This document shows, in pieces, positions 7,033-14,528 of a stretch of DNA of 19,251 bases. The notes under the pieces were generated by a model. That model did no database searches, had not been told where the DNA came from, and saw only the letters and a program-made list of their open reading frames with translations. The DNA is taken from positions 1 to 19,251 of the forward strand of contig JBAXPK010000046.1 of NCBI GenBank assembly GCA_037132275.1, in the 5' to 3' direction. A program made the translations under genes and the position numbers. This DNA is from JAABPW01 sp037132275 (GTDB taxonomy: Bacteria > Verrucomicrobiota > Kiritimatiellia > CAIKKV01 > CAITUY01). Numbering within the stretch: position 1 is the stretch's first letter; each line of letters starts with the position of its first letter.

Positions 7033-8238
7033 ATGAAATTTGCTCTTGTTTGTTCACTTCTGGTTGTATCCCTTGCCGCCACCACGGCGTTCCCGCAGGG
7101 AGAGGTCCATGTCCAAAAACCTACCGGCGCCAAGACCAGTCTTGACCCGTCCGGCTTTGGCGCGGCTGGCGCAGGGGGATTTATCTTCCGTCAAACCCTG
7201 AACGCCGACCTCGAACATTGCGGCTGGTTTTCCATGACCCGCCCCGCTTCCTTTACCATCACGGGATCCTGTCATGACAATAGCGGCACCCTGACGGTGG
7301 ACTGCCAGGTTATGAATGTCCTGAAATCCAGCGTGGCGCTCAGCAAGACGTACACGGATGCCTCCCCAAATGCCCGGCGTCTCGCCCATAAGGTGGCCGA
7401 TGACATCATCATGGCGATCAAGGGATTTCGAGGCATCTGCTCGGGCCGCATCGTGATGGTCGGAACCCAGACTGGAAACAAGGAACTGTACACCTGCGAC
7501 GCCGACGGCGGAAACCTGCGCCAACTCACCAACGATCGATCCATCAGCATGGCCCCGCGCTGGTCGCCGGACGGATCGAAAATCGTCTATACGTCCTTTT
7601 TGAAGGGCTTTGCCGACATCTATTTGATTGACGCGCGATCGGGGCAGCGTTCCGTCGTGGCCCGATACCCGGGAATCAACATGGCCGGGGGAATTTCACC
7701 CGGCGGCGGTGAAATGCTCATGGTGCTTTCCAAGGACGGCAATCCCGAGGTCTACTCCCGGTCATTTGGCAACGGCCAGTTGATCCGCCTCACCCGCACG
7801 TTGCGCGCCGGCGAGGCCAGTCCCACCTGGTCGCCCGATGGCTCCCAGATCGCTTATGTTTCCGACCTGGCCGGCGCCGGTTCGCCTCAACTCTATATCA
7901 TGGATAGAAGCGGAAGCAGCCGCAGACTGACCTCACGGGGCAAGGAAAACGTGGATCCGGACTGGGGCGCCAACAACCTGATTGCCTTCTGCAGCCGGCG
8001 CAGCGGCCTCTACTCCATCTATGTCATCAACCCCGCCACCATGGAAGAACGTGTGGTCAGTTCCTCCGACGCCAACTATGAGGATCCATCCTGGGCATCC
8101 GACGGTCGCCATATCGTGTGCTCCAAGCGGGAAGGCAGCGTTTCGAGGATATATCTTCTTGACACCATGGGAGACCCACCCGTATGTTTGACGCCGTACG
8201 GTGGGAGTTGGTTTGCACCTTCGTGGTGTTCGAAATAA
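7033..8238 (+). CDS. tolB: TolB-like periplasmic beta-propeller protein
   Basis: A 401-residue secreted protein with a signal peptide (MKFALVCSLLVVSLAATTAFPQG). An N-terminal alpha/beta domain (to about residue 130) precedes a beta-propeller with repeated W-SPDGS blades: APRWSPDGSKIVYTS, PTWSPDGSQIAYVS, DPDWGANNLIAF and DPSWASDGRHIVC. This is the TolB architecture, in which the propeller binds Pal and the N-terminal part binds TolA. AGGA lies 5 bases before ATG 7033. The 61 bases after tolA contain no obvious terminator, so the gene is probably co-transcribed with tolA. The identity is supported both by its own repeats and by the tolA and pal neighbours. Confidence 0.9.
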   Translation: MKFALVCSLLVVSLAATTAFPQGEVHVQKPTGAKTSLDPSGFGAAGAGGFIFRQTLNADLEHCGWFSMTRPASFTITGSCHDNSGTLTVDCQVMNVLKSSVALSKTYTDASPNARRLAHKVADDIIMAIKGFRGICSGRIVMVGTQTGNKELYTCDADGGNLRQLTNDRSISMAPRWSPDGSKIVYTSFLKGFADIYLIDARSGQRSVVARYPGINMAGGISPGGGEMLMVLSKDGNPEVYSRSFGNGQLIRLTRTLRAGEASPTWSPDGSQIAYVSDLAGAGSPQLYIMDRSGSSRRLTSRGKENVDPDWGANNLIAFCSRRSGLYSIYVINPATMEERVVSSSDANYEDPSWASDGRHIVCSKREGSVSRIYLLDTMGDPPVCLTPYGGSWFAPSWCSK

Positions 8239-8253
8239 CCCATTTTTCAATCA

Positions 8254-8276
8254 ACTGAACGCAGATACTGAACGCA
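8254..8276 (+). repeat. 10-bp direct repeat upstream of pal
   Basis: ACTGAACGCA occurs at 8254-8263 and again at 8267-8276, a 13-bp period, in the 56-base gap between tolB and pal. It could be a regulator site, part of an mRNA element, or a slippage product. Nothing else in the gap identifies its role. Confidence 0.4.
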
Positions 8277-8294
8277 AACAAGGGAATAAACAGA

Positions 8295-8828
8295 ATGAAT
8301 AAACGAGTCGTGATTTCGATGTTGGTGGTATGTTCGATGGCCTTGTCAATGACGGGATGCAAAGGCCTGTTCGGAAAGAAAACCCCGAAAAATGACGGCC
8401 CCACCGATGTGAATGCTAACGGACCGGGAGCTTTTGGCACTGAAGGACTGAACGGCAGCGCATCCCGCACCGACAAAGGCGGCCAGATTGTTGACGCCCA
8501 GCTTTCCGCAGTTCAATTCGCTTTTGACAGCGCCCTGGTGGATGACACCGAGCGCGCCAAGGTCGAGGCCGCCGCTAGTTACCTGAAAGCCAACTCCGGC
8601 ACCTATGTAACGCTGGAAGGCCATTGCGACGAACAGGGCAGCACCGAATACAATATGTCGCTCGGTGAGCGCCGCGCCCAAGCCGCTCGCACCTACCTGA
8701 TGAACCTCGGCATCGACGCCACCCGCATCCAGACCAAGAGTTTCGGAAAAGAAAAACCGAAAGATCCCGGCCACGATGAGAAGGCCTGGGCGGTTAACCG
8801 TCGCGCCGAGTTCGTTGTGATGAAGTAA
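8295..8828 (+). CDS. pal: Pal, peptidoglycan-associated lipoprotein
   Basis: A 177-residue outer-membrane lipoprotein. The signal peptide ends in a lipobox, LSMTGC, with Cys22 as the predicted lipidation site, followed by a flexible linker to about residue 65. The C-terminal OmpA-type domain carries VQFAFDSALVDD and LEGHCDEQGSTEYNMSLGERRAQAARTYL (written here as one conserved block at about 107-135), then GKEKPKDPGHDE. This is a near-textbook Pal pattern, including the Asp and Arg used for binding meso-diaminopimelate in peptidoglycan. It tethers the outer membrane to the cell wall and partners with TolB. AGGGA precedes the ATG by 9 bases. A strong terminator follows at 8849-8879. Confidence 0.95.
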   Translation: MNKRVVISMLVVCSMALSMTGCKGLFGKKTPKNDGPTDVNANGPGAFGTEGLNGSASRTDKGGQIVDAQLSAVQFAFDSALVDDTERAKVEAAASYLKANSGTYVTLEGHCDEQGSTEYNMSLGERRAQAARTYLMNLGIDATRIQTKSFGKEKPKDPGHDEKAWAVNRRAEFVVMK

Positions 8829-8848
8829 TCCCACGCCCGCTCGCGATG

Positions 8849-8879
8849 AAAAGCCCCGGCCCAAAACCGGGGCTTTTTT
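8849..8879 (+). terminator. intrinsic terminator after pal
   Basis: AAGCCCCGG and CCGGGGCTT form a GC-rich stem separated by CCCAAAA and followed by a run of six T (8874-8879). It closes the glycosyltransferase-Tol-Pal transcription unit and separates it from tatA. Confidence 0.95.
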
Positions 8880-8911
8880 ATTGGGACAATCCCTGATACG
8901 ATTACAAACTT

Positions 8912-9184
8912 ATGATTTTTATAACTCTCATCCCCGCCCACCTCGCCTTTCTTGAGGACGTTGGTGGTGGAGAGGTGCTGGTGATTTTGGCCGCCGTCTT
9001 GATTCTATTCGGCGGCAAGGGCCTTCCCACCATCGCCCGCAAACTGGGAAAAACATCGAGAGAACTCCAAAAAGCCGCTCAGGAGTTCAAGAACCAATTA
9101 CTTGAGGCCGACCAAGAAACATCCGGACTACCGAACCCACCGCCGCCACCGAAGGAGAAGCCCCCCCGTGAGCTCACCGGATGA
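8912..9184 (+). CDS. tatA: TatA/TatB-family twin-arginine translocase subunit
   Basis: A 90-residue protein with a short periplasmic N-terminus, one transmembrane helix (GGGEVLVILAAVLILF, residues 18-33), the FGG-K-LP hinge (LFGGKGLPTIARKLG) and an amphipathic helix (TSRELQKAAQEFKNQLLE), then a proline-rich tail. This is the standard TatA/B layout; TatA forms the translocation assembly for folded proteins. No second TatA/B-type gene is adjacent, so this may be a bifunctional minimal subunit, or TatB may lie elsewhere. ATG 8912 has no clear ribosome-binding site. The 3' end overlaps tatC by 17 bases. Confidence 0.9.
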   Translation: MIFITLIPAHLAFLEDVGGGEVLVILAAVLILFGGKGLPTIARKLGKTSRELQKAAQEFKNQLLEADQETSGLPNPPPPPKEKPPRELTG

Positions 9185-9932
9185 TAACCACCCCTTGGTG
9201 GAGACCGCCAAACCTTTCCTGCACCACCTTGAGGACTTGCGCAAGGCTCTGGTCTGGAGTGCCCTCGCACTGTTAGTGGGAATGGGAGTGGCCTGTTATT
9301 TCGCCCCCCTTTTTTTTAAAGTTCTCAAATACCCCCTAAGAGGTGTGGTAGCCAATCCCGATACGTTCATCCGGACACTGGATGTCACCGGAGGCATGTC
9401 GGTCGCCATGCAGACTATTATCTGGGGCGGCATCCTGTTCAGCTCACCCGTGATTCTATTTGCCATCTGTTGGTTTGTGTTTCCAGCCCTGACAGGCCGG
9501 GAACGACGCGCGCTTCTTGGAGGGCTTGTCTTTGCGGCCTTCCTGTTCATCGTCGGGGTGACCTTCTGCTACTTCCTGGCACTGGGGCCGGCTCTGGCGA
9601 TCATGCTTTGGTTCAACGAATGGCTCGGTATCAGCATTGAATACTTCACGGTCACCAGTTACATCGGGTTCGTCCTCAAACTCATGCTGAGTTTTGGCCT
9701 CACCTTCGAACTCCCCATGGTTCTGCTGATTCTGGGCCATCTGGGAGTGGTCAGCTCGACGCAACTCCGCGACAAACGCCGCTACGCCATCGTCATCATC
9801 CTGATACTCGCCGCCATCATCACCCCCACCCAGGATCCGTTCAGCCAGTTGATTCTAGCCGTGCCCCTCATCGCCCTCTACGAACTCTGTATCTGGATGA
9901 TCTGGCTCAAGGAACGCCAGCGGCGGGGATAG
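9168..9932 (+). CDS. tatC: TatC, twin-arginine translocase receptor
   Basis: A 254-residue inner-membrane protein with six hydrophobic helices that recognises twin-arginine signal peptides. Diagnostic blocks are HHLEDLRKALVW near the N-terminus (the acidic residue contributes to signal-peptide binding), SFGLTFELPMVL, and RRYAIVIILILAAIITPTQDPFSQ near the end. The start is GTG 9168, preceded by AAGGAG about 10 bases upstream, and it overlaps tatA. The frame extends 22 codons further up inside tatA, but that extension is Arg/His-rich and unlike TatC. It is likely co-translated with tatA. Confidence 0.95.
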   Translation: MSSPDDNHPLVETAKPFLHHLEDLRKALVWSALALLVGMGVACYFAPLFFKVLKYPLRGVVANPDTFIRTLDVTGGMSVAMQTIIWGGILFSSPVILFAICWFVFPALTGRERRALLGGLVFAAFLFIVGVTFCYFLALGPALAIMLWFNEWLGISIEYFTVTSYIGFVLKLMLSFGLTFELPMVLLILGHLGVVSSTQLRDKRRYAIVIILILAAIITPTQDPFSQLILAVPLIALYELCIWMIWLKERQRRG

Positions 9933-9954
9933 CCGCGCAATGGATTTGATTTCT

Positions 9955-9983
9955 TTGCCATCTTTGATTCCTTTCACTATGCT
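9955..9983 (+). promoter_or_regulatory. sigma-70-like promoter for the CNNM-hpt operon
   Basis: TTGCCA (9955-9960) and TATGCT (9978-9983) are separated by 17 bases, 23 bases before the ATG at 10007. The sequence then gives AGGGA as a ribosome-binding site. The match is by eye only. Confidence 0.4.
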
Positions 9984-10006
9984 ACGGGCTTGTTAGGGAC
10001 TTCACT

Positions 10007-11266
10007 ATGAGTGGGCTAATTATAGGAGAACTAGGCGGCTTGGGATTGCTGCTGACGCTGTCTGCGTTTTTCTCAAGCGCGGAAACCGCACTTTTCTCCC
10101 TTTCCCCCATGCAGATCCACCGGCTTCGCCGCTATCACGCCAAAGCCACCAAGCGCCTCGAGGAACTGCTCGCCGCCCCCACCGATCTTCTGGCCAGCAT
10201 CCTCATCGGCAATACCATCGTAAATGTGGCCGCCGCCAATCTTGGATTCGTGGTGGCGGAGCAACTGGTACCGGATCGTGGCGAACTTATCGCCATTCCC
10301 GCCGTCACCCTCCTCTTGATTCTCCTGGGTGAGTTGGCGCCGAAACGGCTGGGCCTGCGCAACCCCGACATCCTCGCCCTCCTGTATCTCAGACCCCTCA
10401 TTCTGCTGATCCGGATCTGCTCCCCGATCCATTCCCTGCTGGAAAAGGTGACTCACACCTTTCAGGCCCATTTTACCCCGTTTCGGCCGGGACTGACCAA
10501 GGCCGAACTTCTTACAGCCGTCGATGTTGGCCATGAGGAGGGCGTGCTCAGCAAGGAAGAACGGGCCATGGTGGATGGCATCATCCGTCTGGAAAAGCTG
10601 CAAGCCAGGGATGTCATGACTCCGCGTGTTGATCTGATCGGTCTTGACATGGAGGACGACCCCGCTTCTTTTCCCAACGTCTGCCGCAAGGCCCGTTTCC
10701 GTTTCCTGCCCGTCTATACCGATGACCTCGATCATGTGAAAGGGTTCTTGGATGTCGCCCGATACCTGATGGATCCTGGAAAAGACATCACTTCATCGCT
10801 GCACCCGCATTTCTATGTCCCCGACACCGCCCCGCTGGACACACTCCTGACGATGTTTCAACAACAGTCCCGCCGGTTGGCCATCGTTATTGACGAGTAC
10901 GGCGGCACCGCCGGATTGATCACCCTCGGAGACATCCTGGATGAAATCGCCGAGTTCGCCAGCGAAAAGCCGGACGGACAAAGCCCCACCATCGAGCCGG
11001 TCGGCAACAATCGTTGGCAAGTGGGCGGCGATACGAGCCTGGAAGAGGTGAATTACGAACTGAATCTAGCCCTCGACGCAGACGGGGCGGATCGCATCGC
11101 CGGCTGGGTCACTGCCCACGCCCGACGGTTTCCCAAGACCGGCGACATGATTGCCGCCCAACAATGCCGCGTGACGGTGCTGCAAATGCGAAAACATCGC
11201 ATCACCCGGGTTCAGATTGAAATTAATCCTGAACCCTCAGAACCGGAAGAAGGAGTGCGGGTATGA
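10007..11266 (+). CDS. CNNM/CBS/CorC-HlyC domain membrane protein (hemolysin-type family)
   Basis: A 419-residue protein with three domains. An N-terminal CNNM membrane domain (1-150) has FSSAETALFS (22-31) and LGELAPKRLG (107-116). A CBS pair spans about 201-315 (RDVMTPRVDLIGL; DEYGGTAGLITLGDIL). A CorC_HlyC domain spans about 330-405 (WQVGGDTSLEEVNYEL; FPKTGDMI). This is the full architecture of the CorB/CorC or YfjD group, which acts in magnesium or cobalt export at the inner membrane with the CBS pair sensing nucleotide. AGGGA precedes ATG 10007. It is the first gene of a six-gene overlapping operon; its stop overlaps the next start by 4 bases. The older name hemolysin does not imply toxicity. 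Confidence 0.92.
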   Translation: MSGLIIGELGGLGLLLTLSAFFSSAETALFSLSPMQIHRLRRYHAKATKRLEELLAAPTDLLASILIGNTIVNVAAANLGFVVAEQLVPDRGELIAIPAVTLLLILLGELAPKRLGLRNPDILALLYLRPLILLIRICSPIHSLLEKVTHTFQAHFTPFRPGLTKAELLTAVDVGHEEGVLSKEERAMVDGIIRLEKLQARDVMTPRVDLIGLDMEDDPASFPNVCRKARFRFLPVYTDDLDHVKGFLDVARYLMDPGKDITSSLHPHFYVPDTAPLDTLLTMFQQQSRRLAIVIDEYGGTAGLITLGDILDEIAEFASEKPDGQSPTIEPVGNNRWQVGGDTSLEEVNYELNLALDADGADRIAGWVTAHARRFPKTGDMIAAQQCRVTVLQMRKHRITRVQIEINPEPSEPEEGVRV

Positions 11267-12231
11267 TTCTTTCAGACCTCATTCTCATCCTGCTGTGCCT
11301 GCTCGGGGCCGCCTTCTTTGACGGCATGGAGACGGGCGTGATCTCACTCAATCGAATGCGGCTACGTCATCTCGCCGAGACTGGTGACCGGGCGGCACGC
11401 ATCCTCCAAAACTTCCTCCAGCAACCAGACCGCCTCCTAGGCACGACCTTGGTGGGCGCCAACATCTGCATCGTCGTCGCCTCGGTGATTTCCGCAAACT
11501 GGTCATCCCGAATGCATCCCTGGTTCCAGACCTTGATCGCCATCGCCACGACCCTCATCGTGCTGGTCTTCGCCGCCTACCTGCCCAAGGCCTGGTTCCA
11601 AAGCCATCCGCTGGAACGCTGCCGCCCCTTCGCCAAGGCACTCCGGTGGAGCTCATTGGTTTTACGGCCCCTGATCAATCTCATGAATGGAATAACCAAC
11701 TGGATCGTACCCTCCGCCACCGGCTCAAAGACCACACGGGCTCTTGTCGCCACCAAGGATGAAATCGATGTTCTTGCCCAGGAAAGCGCCGACCATGGCG
11801 CGCTCTCCCCTCGCCAGCGAATCATGATCCGCCGGGTTCTTGAACTGTCCTCGAAAACCGCCCGTAACATCATGACTCCTCGCGAGAAGATGCTGCTGCT
11901 CTCGTCTTCGGCCAATATCACCCAACTCATGACGATTGTCCGGGACTGCGCTCATACGCGGTTCCCGGTCTTTGACGAGGAAAACCGAGTGTTTAGCGGG
12001 ACCATCAACTTCTTTGATGTCATGGCCGGTTGCGTGGACTGTGCCGAGGGCAGCATCAAGCCTTTTGTGCGGCCGGCACTCTTTATTCAGGACACCACCC
12101 CGCTGATGGAAGCCTTCGCCAAACTCCGCCAGTCTAAGCAATCCATGTGCCTGGTGGTTAATGCCCAAACGGAGGTTATCGGCCTGATCACCAACCAGAA
12201 CGTCCTTCAGGAAATCGTGGGGAAACTGTGA
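11263..12231 (+). CDS. second CNNM/CBS membrane protein, lacking the CorC_HlyC domain
   Basis: A 322-residue paralogue-like protein: a CNNM membrane domain (1-150; FFDGMETGVISLNRMRLRHL, TLVGANICIVVAS) and a CBS pair (about 201-318; RNIMTPREKMLLL to TEVIGLITNQNVLQEIV). Unlike the upstream gene it ends straight after the CBS pair. Where that gene has GELAPKR, this one has AAYLPKA, so the conserved acidic residue is lost. Tandem divergent CNNM genes suggest a heteromeric transporter with one degenerate subunit, but that is inference. AAGGAG lies about 8 bases before the ATG, which overlaps the preceding stop by 4 bases. Confidence 0.85.
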   Translation: MILSDLILILLCLLGAAFFDGMETGVISLNRMRLRHLAETGDRAARILQNFLQQPDRLLGTTLVGANICIVVASVISANWSSRMHPWFQTLIAIATTLIVLVFAAYLPKAWFQSHPLERCRPFAKALRWSSLVLRPLINLMNGITNWIVPSATGSKTTRALVATKDEIDVLAQESADHGALSPRQRIMIRRVLELSSKTARNIMTPREKMLLLSSSANITQLMTIVRDCAHTRFPVFDEENRVFSGTINFFDVMAGCVDCAEGSIKPFVRPALFIQDTTPLMEAFAKLRQSKQSMCLVVNAQTEVIGLITNQNVLQEIVGKL

Positions 12232-12494
12232 CACGCCACACACAAAGCACGCCACTCTCCAGGGACATCTGCCCTGCCTGTGGGCGTTTCATCGGCCCCG
12301 TTCTGGAATGTCATTACTGCGGCATGGAATCCCGCCAGCGTTTCCTTCACCTCTCGCTGCGACTAACCGCCGTGCTTCTGGTTACCGCCGGTCTTGCAAC
12401 GCTCCTGGTTCTCGACCGGCACGTCTCCGGAAAAACCGTCAACCCCGATCAGGATTCGGCCCGATGCCTCAAACAGGCTGACACACGTCCATGA
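12228..12494 (+). CDS. small zinc-ribbon membrane protein
   Basis: An 88-residue protein beginning at GTG 12228, which overlaps the preceding stop (GTGA). Residues 14-31 hold a zinc ribbon, ICPACGRFIGP then ECHYCGMES, with two CxxC pairs. A hydrophobic helix (about 45-63, LTAVLLVTAGLATLLVL) follows and the tail is short and polar. I do not recognise a named family. Related zinc-ribbon/membrane proteins can carry a C-terminal OB-fold, which is absent here. The 4-base overlaps on both sides indicate that it is genuinely translated within the operon. Its role is unknown. Confidence 0.65.
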   Translation: MTRHTQSTPLSRDICPACGRFIGPVLECHYCGMESRQRFLHLSLRLTAVLLVTAGLATLLVLDRHVSGKTVNPDQDSARCLKQADTRP

Positions 12495-13057
12495 CCTGCA
12501 GAACGCCATCGTCCCAGCCCGATCTGAGCCATGTCCTCTTCACTGCGGATCAATTAAAACAAAGGGTTAACGAGGTGGCGGACGAAATCGCCCGTGATTA
12601 TGGCAAAGGGGAGTTCATCGCCGCCTCGATTATGAAGGGAAGTTTTATTTTTGCAGCCGATCTGATCCGCTGCCTGTCGGACCGAGATGTTCATCCGGTC
12701 GTGGATTTCATCACCCTATCCAGTTATGGAAGCGAAACCTCCAGCCGCGGTACTGTCACCCTACTCAACGAGCTGTCTCTCCCTGTGGCGGGCCACCGGG
12801 TCTTGCTAATTGATGATATTCTGGACACTGGACTGACCCTTCAGACGGCATGCCAATTGCTCAGCGGACGGGGGGCGACTGACGTGCGAACCTGTGTGCT
12901 TCTGGACAAGCCCTCACGGAGATCCGTCCCTATCTCGGCCAATTATTGCGGGTTTCAGGTAGACGATCACTTCATCGTAGGATACGGACTGGACTACAAT
13001 AACCGCTACCGGCATCTCCCTTTCCTGACCACGCTCATCAAACCCGGAACATCATGA
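12491..13057 (+). CDS. hpt: hypoxanthine phosphoribosyltransferase
   Basis: A 188-residue cytoplasmic purine-salvage enzyme that converts hypoxanthine (and usually guanine) plus PRPP to the mononucleotide. The PRPP-binding loop is VLLIDDILDTGLTL (104-117). MKGSFIFAADL (48-58) is the conserved N-terminal loop, and VDFITLSSYG and FIVGYGLDYNNRYRHLPF (161-178) complete the family pattern. The ATG overlaps the zinc-ribbon stop by 4 bases and its own stop overlaps the next gene in the same way, so it is translationally coupled. An IMP/GMP-forming enzyme placed between CBS-domain transporters and membrane proteins of unclear role is an unusual context. Confidence 0.95.
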   Translation: MTCRTPSSQPDLSHVLFTADQLKQRVNEVADEIARDYGKGEFIAASIMKGSFIFAADLIRCLSDRDVHPVVDFITLSSYGSETSSRGTVTLLNELSLPVAGHRVLLIDDILDTGLTLQTACQLLSGRGATDVRTCVLLDKPSRRSVPISANYCGFQVDDHFIVGYGLDYNNRYRHLPFLTTLIKPGTS

Positions 13058-13641
13058 GCGAAACTGACTGGATTGCCGCACTTCACCGTGCGATGACACC
13101 CCATTACGGCTGGATTCTCTGGAGCGTCCTGGCCTTTCTTGTTCTAGACGAATTCCCGCGCCCGGCCGCGACTGCTTTATCGCCGTGGCGCCGGTTCACA
13201 CACTCCATAACCCCCATTGTCGCTGCGGTGGCCACGGTGTCCTTTTCCGGCCTGCTCGGACTCATCCTTTACACCCGTTCTCCCCTGCCCATGACATCTT
13301 CCATCGTAACATTCACGCCCGCTCTCATTGGACTCTTTGTGGTTCCCAGCCTCCTCCTGCTTATCGTTTTCCCAAGCACTCCTAATGGCAATAACCTCAT
13401 TGCCCGATACGGTTCAAGGCCGCCGGCCATCACGGTTCTGTCCATCATTCTTGTCGCTGTGTTGGCCACAACCGGCTGGGCGGGCCTGCTTATCCTGCTT
13501 ACGTCAACCGGCATCGGGCTGATCCCCGTCCTGTTCCAATCCCGGATTATTCATGGAATCGGGCTCATCCTCATTCCCCTGGCAGGCAGTCTGTCCGGAG
13601 TCGGGGCTAAACTGGCCACATTCATGGGACTGCTTTCATGA
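13054..13641 (+). CDS. hydrophobic membrane protein, resembling part of the TctA/COG1784 family
   Basis: A 195-residue protein with about five or six hydrophobic segments (near 17-33, 51-72, 83-106, 124-147 and 150-190). The block LTSTGIGLIPVLFQSRIIHGIGLILIPL recalls the C-terminal repeat of the archaeal-type TctA-like permeases (COG1784), but the protein is less than half their length and this resemblance is from memory. The start ATG overlaps the hpt stop by 4 bases. It sits immediately before the YdjM-like gene with another 4-base overlap, so the two may act together in the membrane. Function unknown. Confidence 0.55.
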   Translation: MSETDWIAALHRAMTPHYGWILWSVLAFLVLDEFPRPAATALSPWRRFTHSITPIVAAVATVSFSGLLGLILYTRSPLPMTSSIVTFTPALIGLFVVPSLLLLIVFPSTPNGNNLIARYGSRPPAITVLSIILVAVLATTGWAGLLILLTSTGIGLIPVLFQSRIIHGIGLILIPLAGSLSGVGAKLATFMGLLS

Positions 13642-14528
13642 AGAGGCTGTCACACGTCATGACGGGACTTGCGTGGGCATCGTGCTGGCCCGCTGCCCAC
13701 CAGGCGGCCAGAGAAGGCAACCCCATTCCATTCCTTCTCGGGGCTGTTTGTGCCCTGCTGCCCGACACCTTGGATCGCTGGACGACCGGTTTGCTTGAGC
13801 GTCCCGATATCCATATCGTGCCGCCCCCCGAGGCGCCCGCCCCGCAGGCCATTGCCGAAGCGTTGGTCATGGGCATTTCGCATTGTCACAACACGGGCAA
13901 GGCCATAGGAATGGAGTGTTATCCGGTGCCCATTGACGTGAAACGATGGAGGCCCTATAGACTTCAATTTGACAGCGTCCGTCGCCTGATAGGCGTGTCG
14001 TTCGATGACACCGGAGTCCCTGGTGCCCTGTTGGCGTCGCCCGTTTCCTTCGTATCCGACACCCTCAGCACACTCGCGATTCACAACGCACCGGTATCCT
14101 TGCTCGCAGCGCCCAAGGATGATGGTCGGGTAGCCATCACGGTAACGTCGGCAGGGCGGCCATGGAGTCACAGCCTGGTCATGGCCGGTAGCATCGGTGC
14201 CATCGCCGGGGGACTCTGGGGAATGACGGCGGGAGTCATCGCTGGGGGCGCCATGGGGTTGCACGCCTTCATCGATCAATGGGGCTTTACAGGTTCAAAT
14301 CTATATTGGCCTTTTACCCATAAACGCAGTGAGGGATGGCAATGGGTTCAGCCGAATCAAGGCAGGTTTTTTGATTTCGCCCTATTCTGGATGGCGTTGC
14401 TGCTGCTCGGTTGGAATATACTCCGAACGATCAATCCGCCGGTTGAAAGCCCACCTCTCACTCAAATTCTTCTGTTCGGCGGCGCCATACCACTGGCCCT
14501 GTTAAAACTCAGCCGTCGGCTATTTTGA
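13638..14528 (+). CDS. YdjM-like membrane-bound metal-dependent hydrolase
   Basis: A 296-residue membrane protein. It has an N-terminal His-containing helix (MKRLSHVMTG), LLPDTLDRW (40-48), RPWSHSLVMAG (174-184) and GLHAFIDQWGFTGSNLYWPF (207-226). The spaced His and Asp residues match the metal-site pattern of the YdjM family (PF04307), inner-membrane proteins linked in E. coli to the LexA regulon. An insertion of about 100 residues between the first and second blocks (70-170) is longer than in compact family members. It is the last gene of the overlapping operon and its 3' end overlaps the convergent XRE gene by 9 bases. The substrate is unknown. Confidence 0.75.
   Translation: MKRLSHVMTGLAWASCWPAAHQAAREGNPIPFLLGAVCALLPDTLDRWTTGLLERPDIHIVPPPEAPAPQAIAEALVMGISHCHNTGKAIGMECYPVPIDVKRWRPYRLQFDSVRRLIGVSFDDTGVPGALLASPVSFVSDTLSTLAIHNAPVSLLAAPKDDGRVAITVTSAGRPWSHSLVMAGSIGAIAGGLWGMTAGVIAGGAMGLHAFIDQWGFTGSNLYWPFTHKRSEGWQWVQPNQGRFFDFALFWMALLLLGWNILRTINPPVESPPLTQILLFGGAIPLALLKLSRRLF

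Noticed and set aside
9920..9936. GCGGC/GCCGC hairpin at the tatC stop as a terminator
   Set aside because: Stem of only five pairs, overlaps the stop codon and is not followed by a T-run.
10073..10735. 220-codon antisense ORF opposite the first CNNM gene
   Set aside because: Low-complexity Gln/Gly/Glu-rich translation typical of an antisense shadow.
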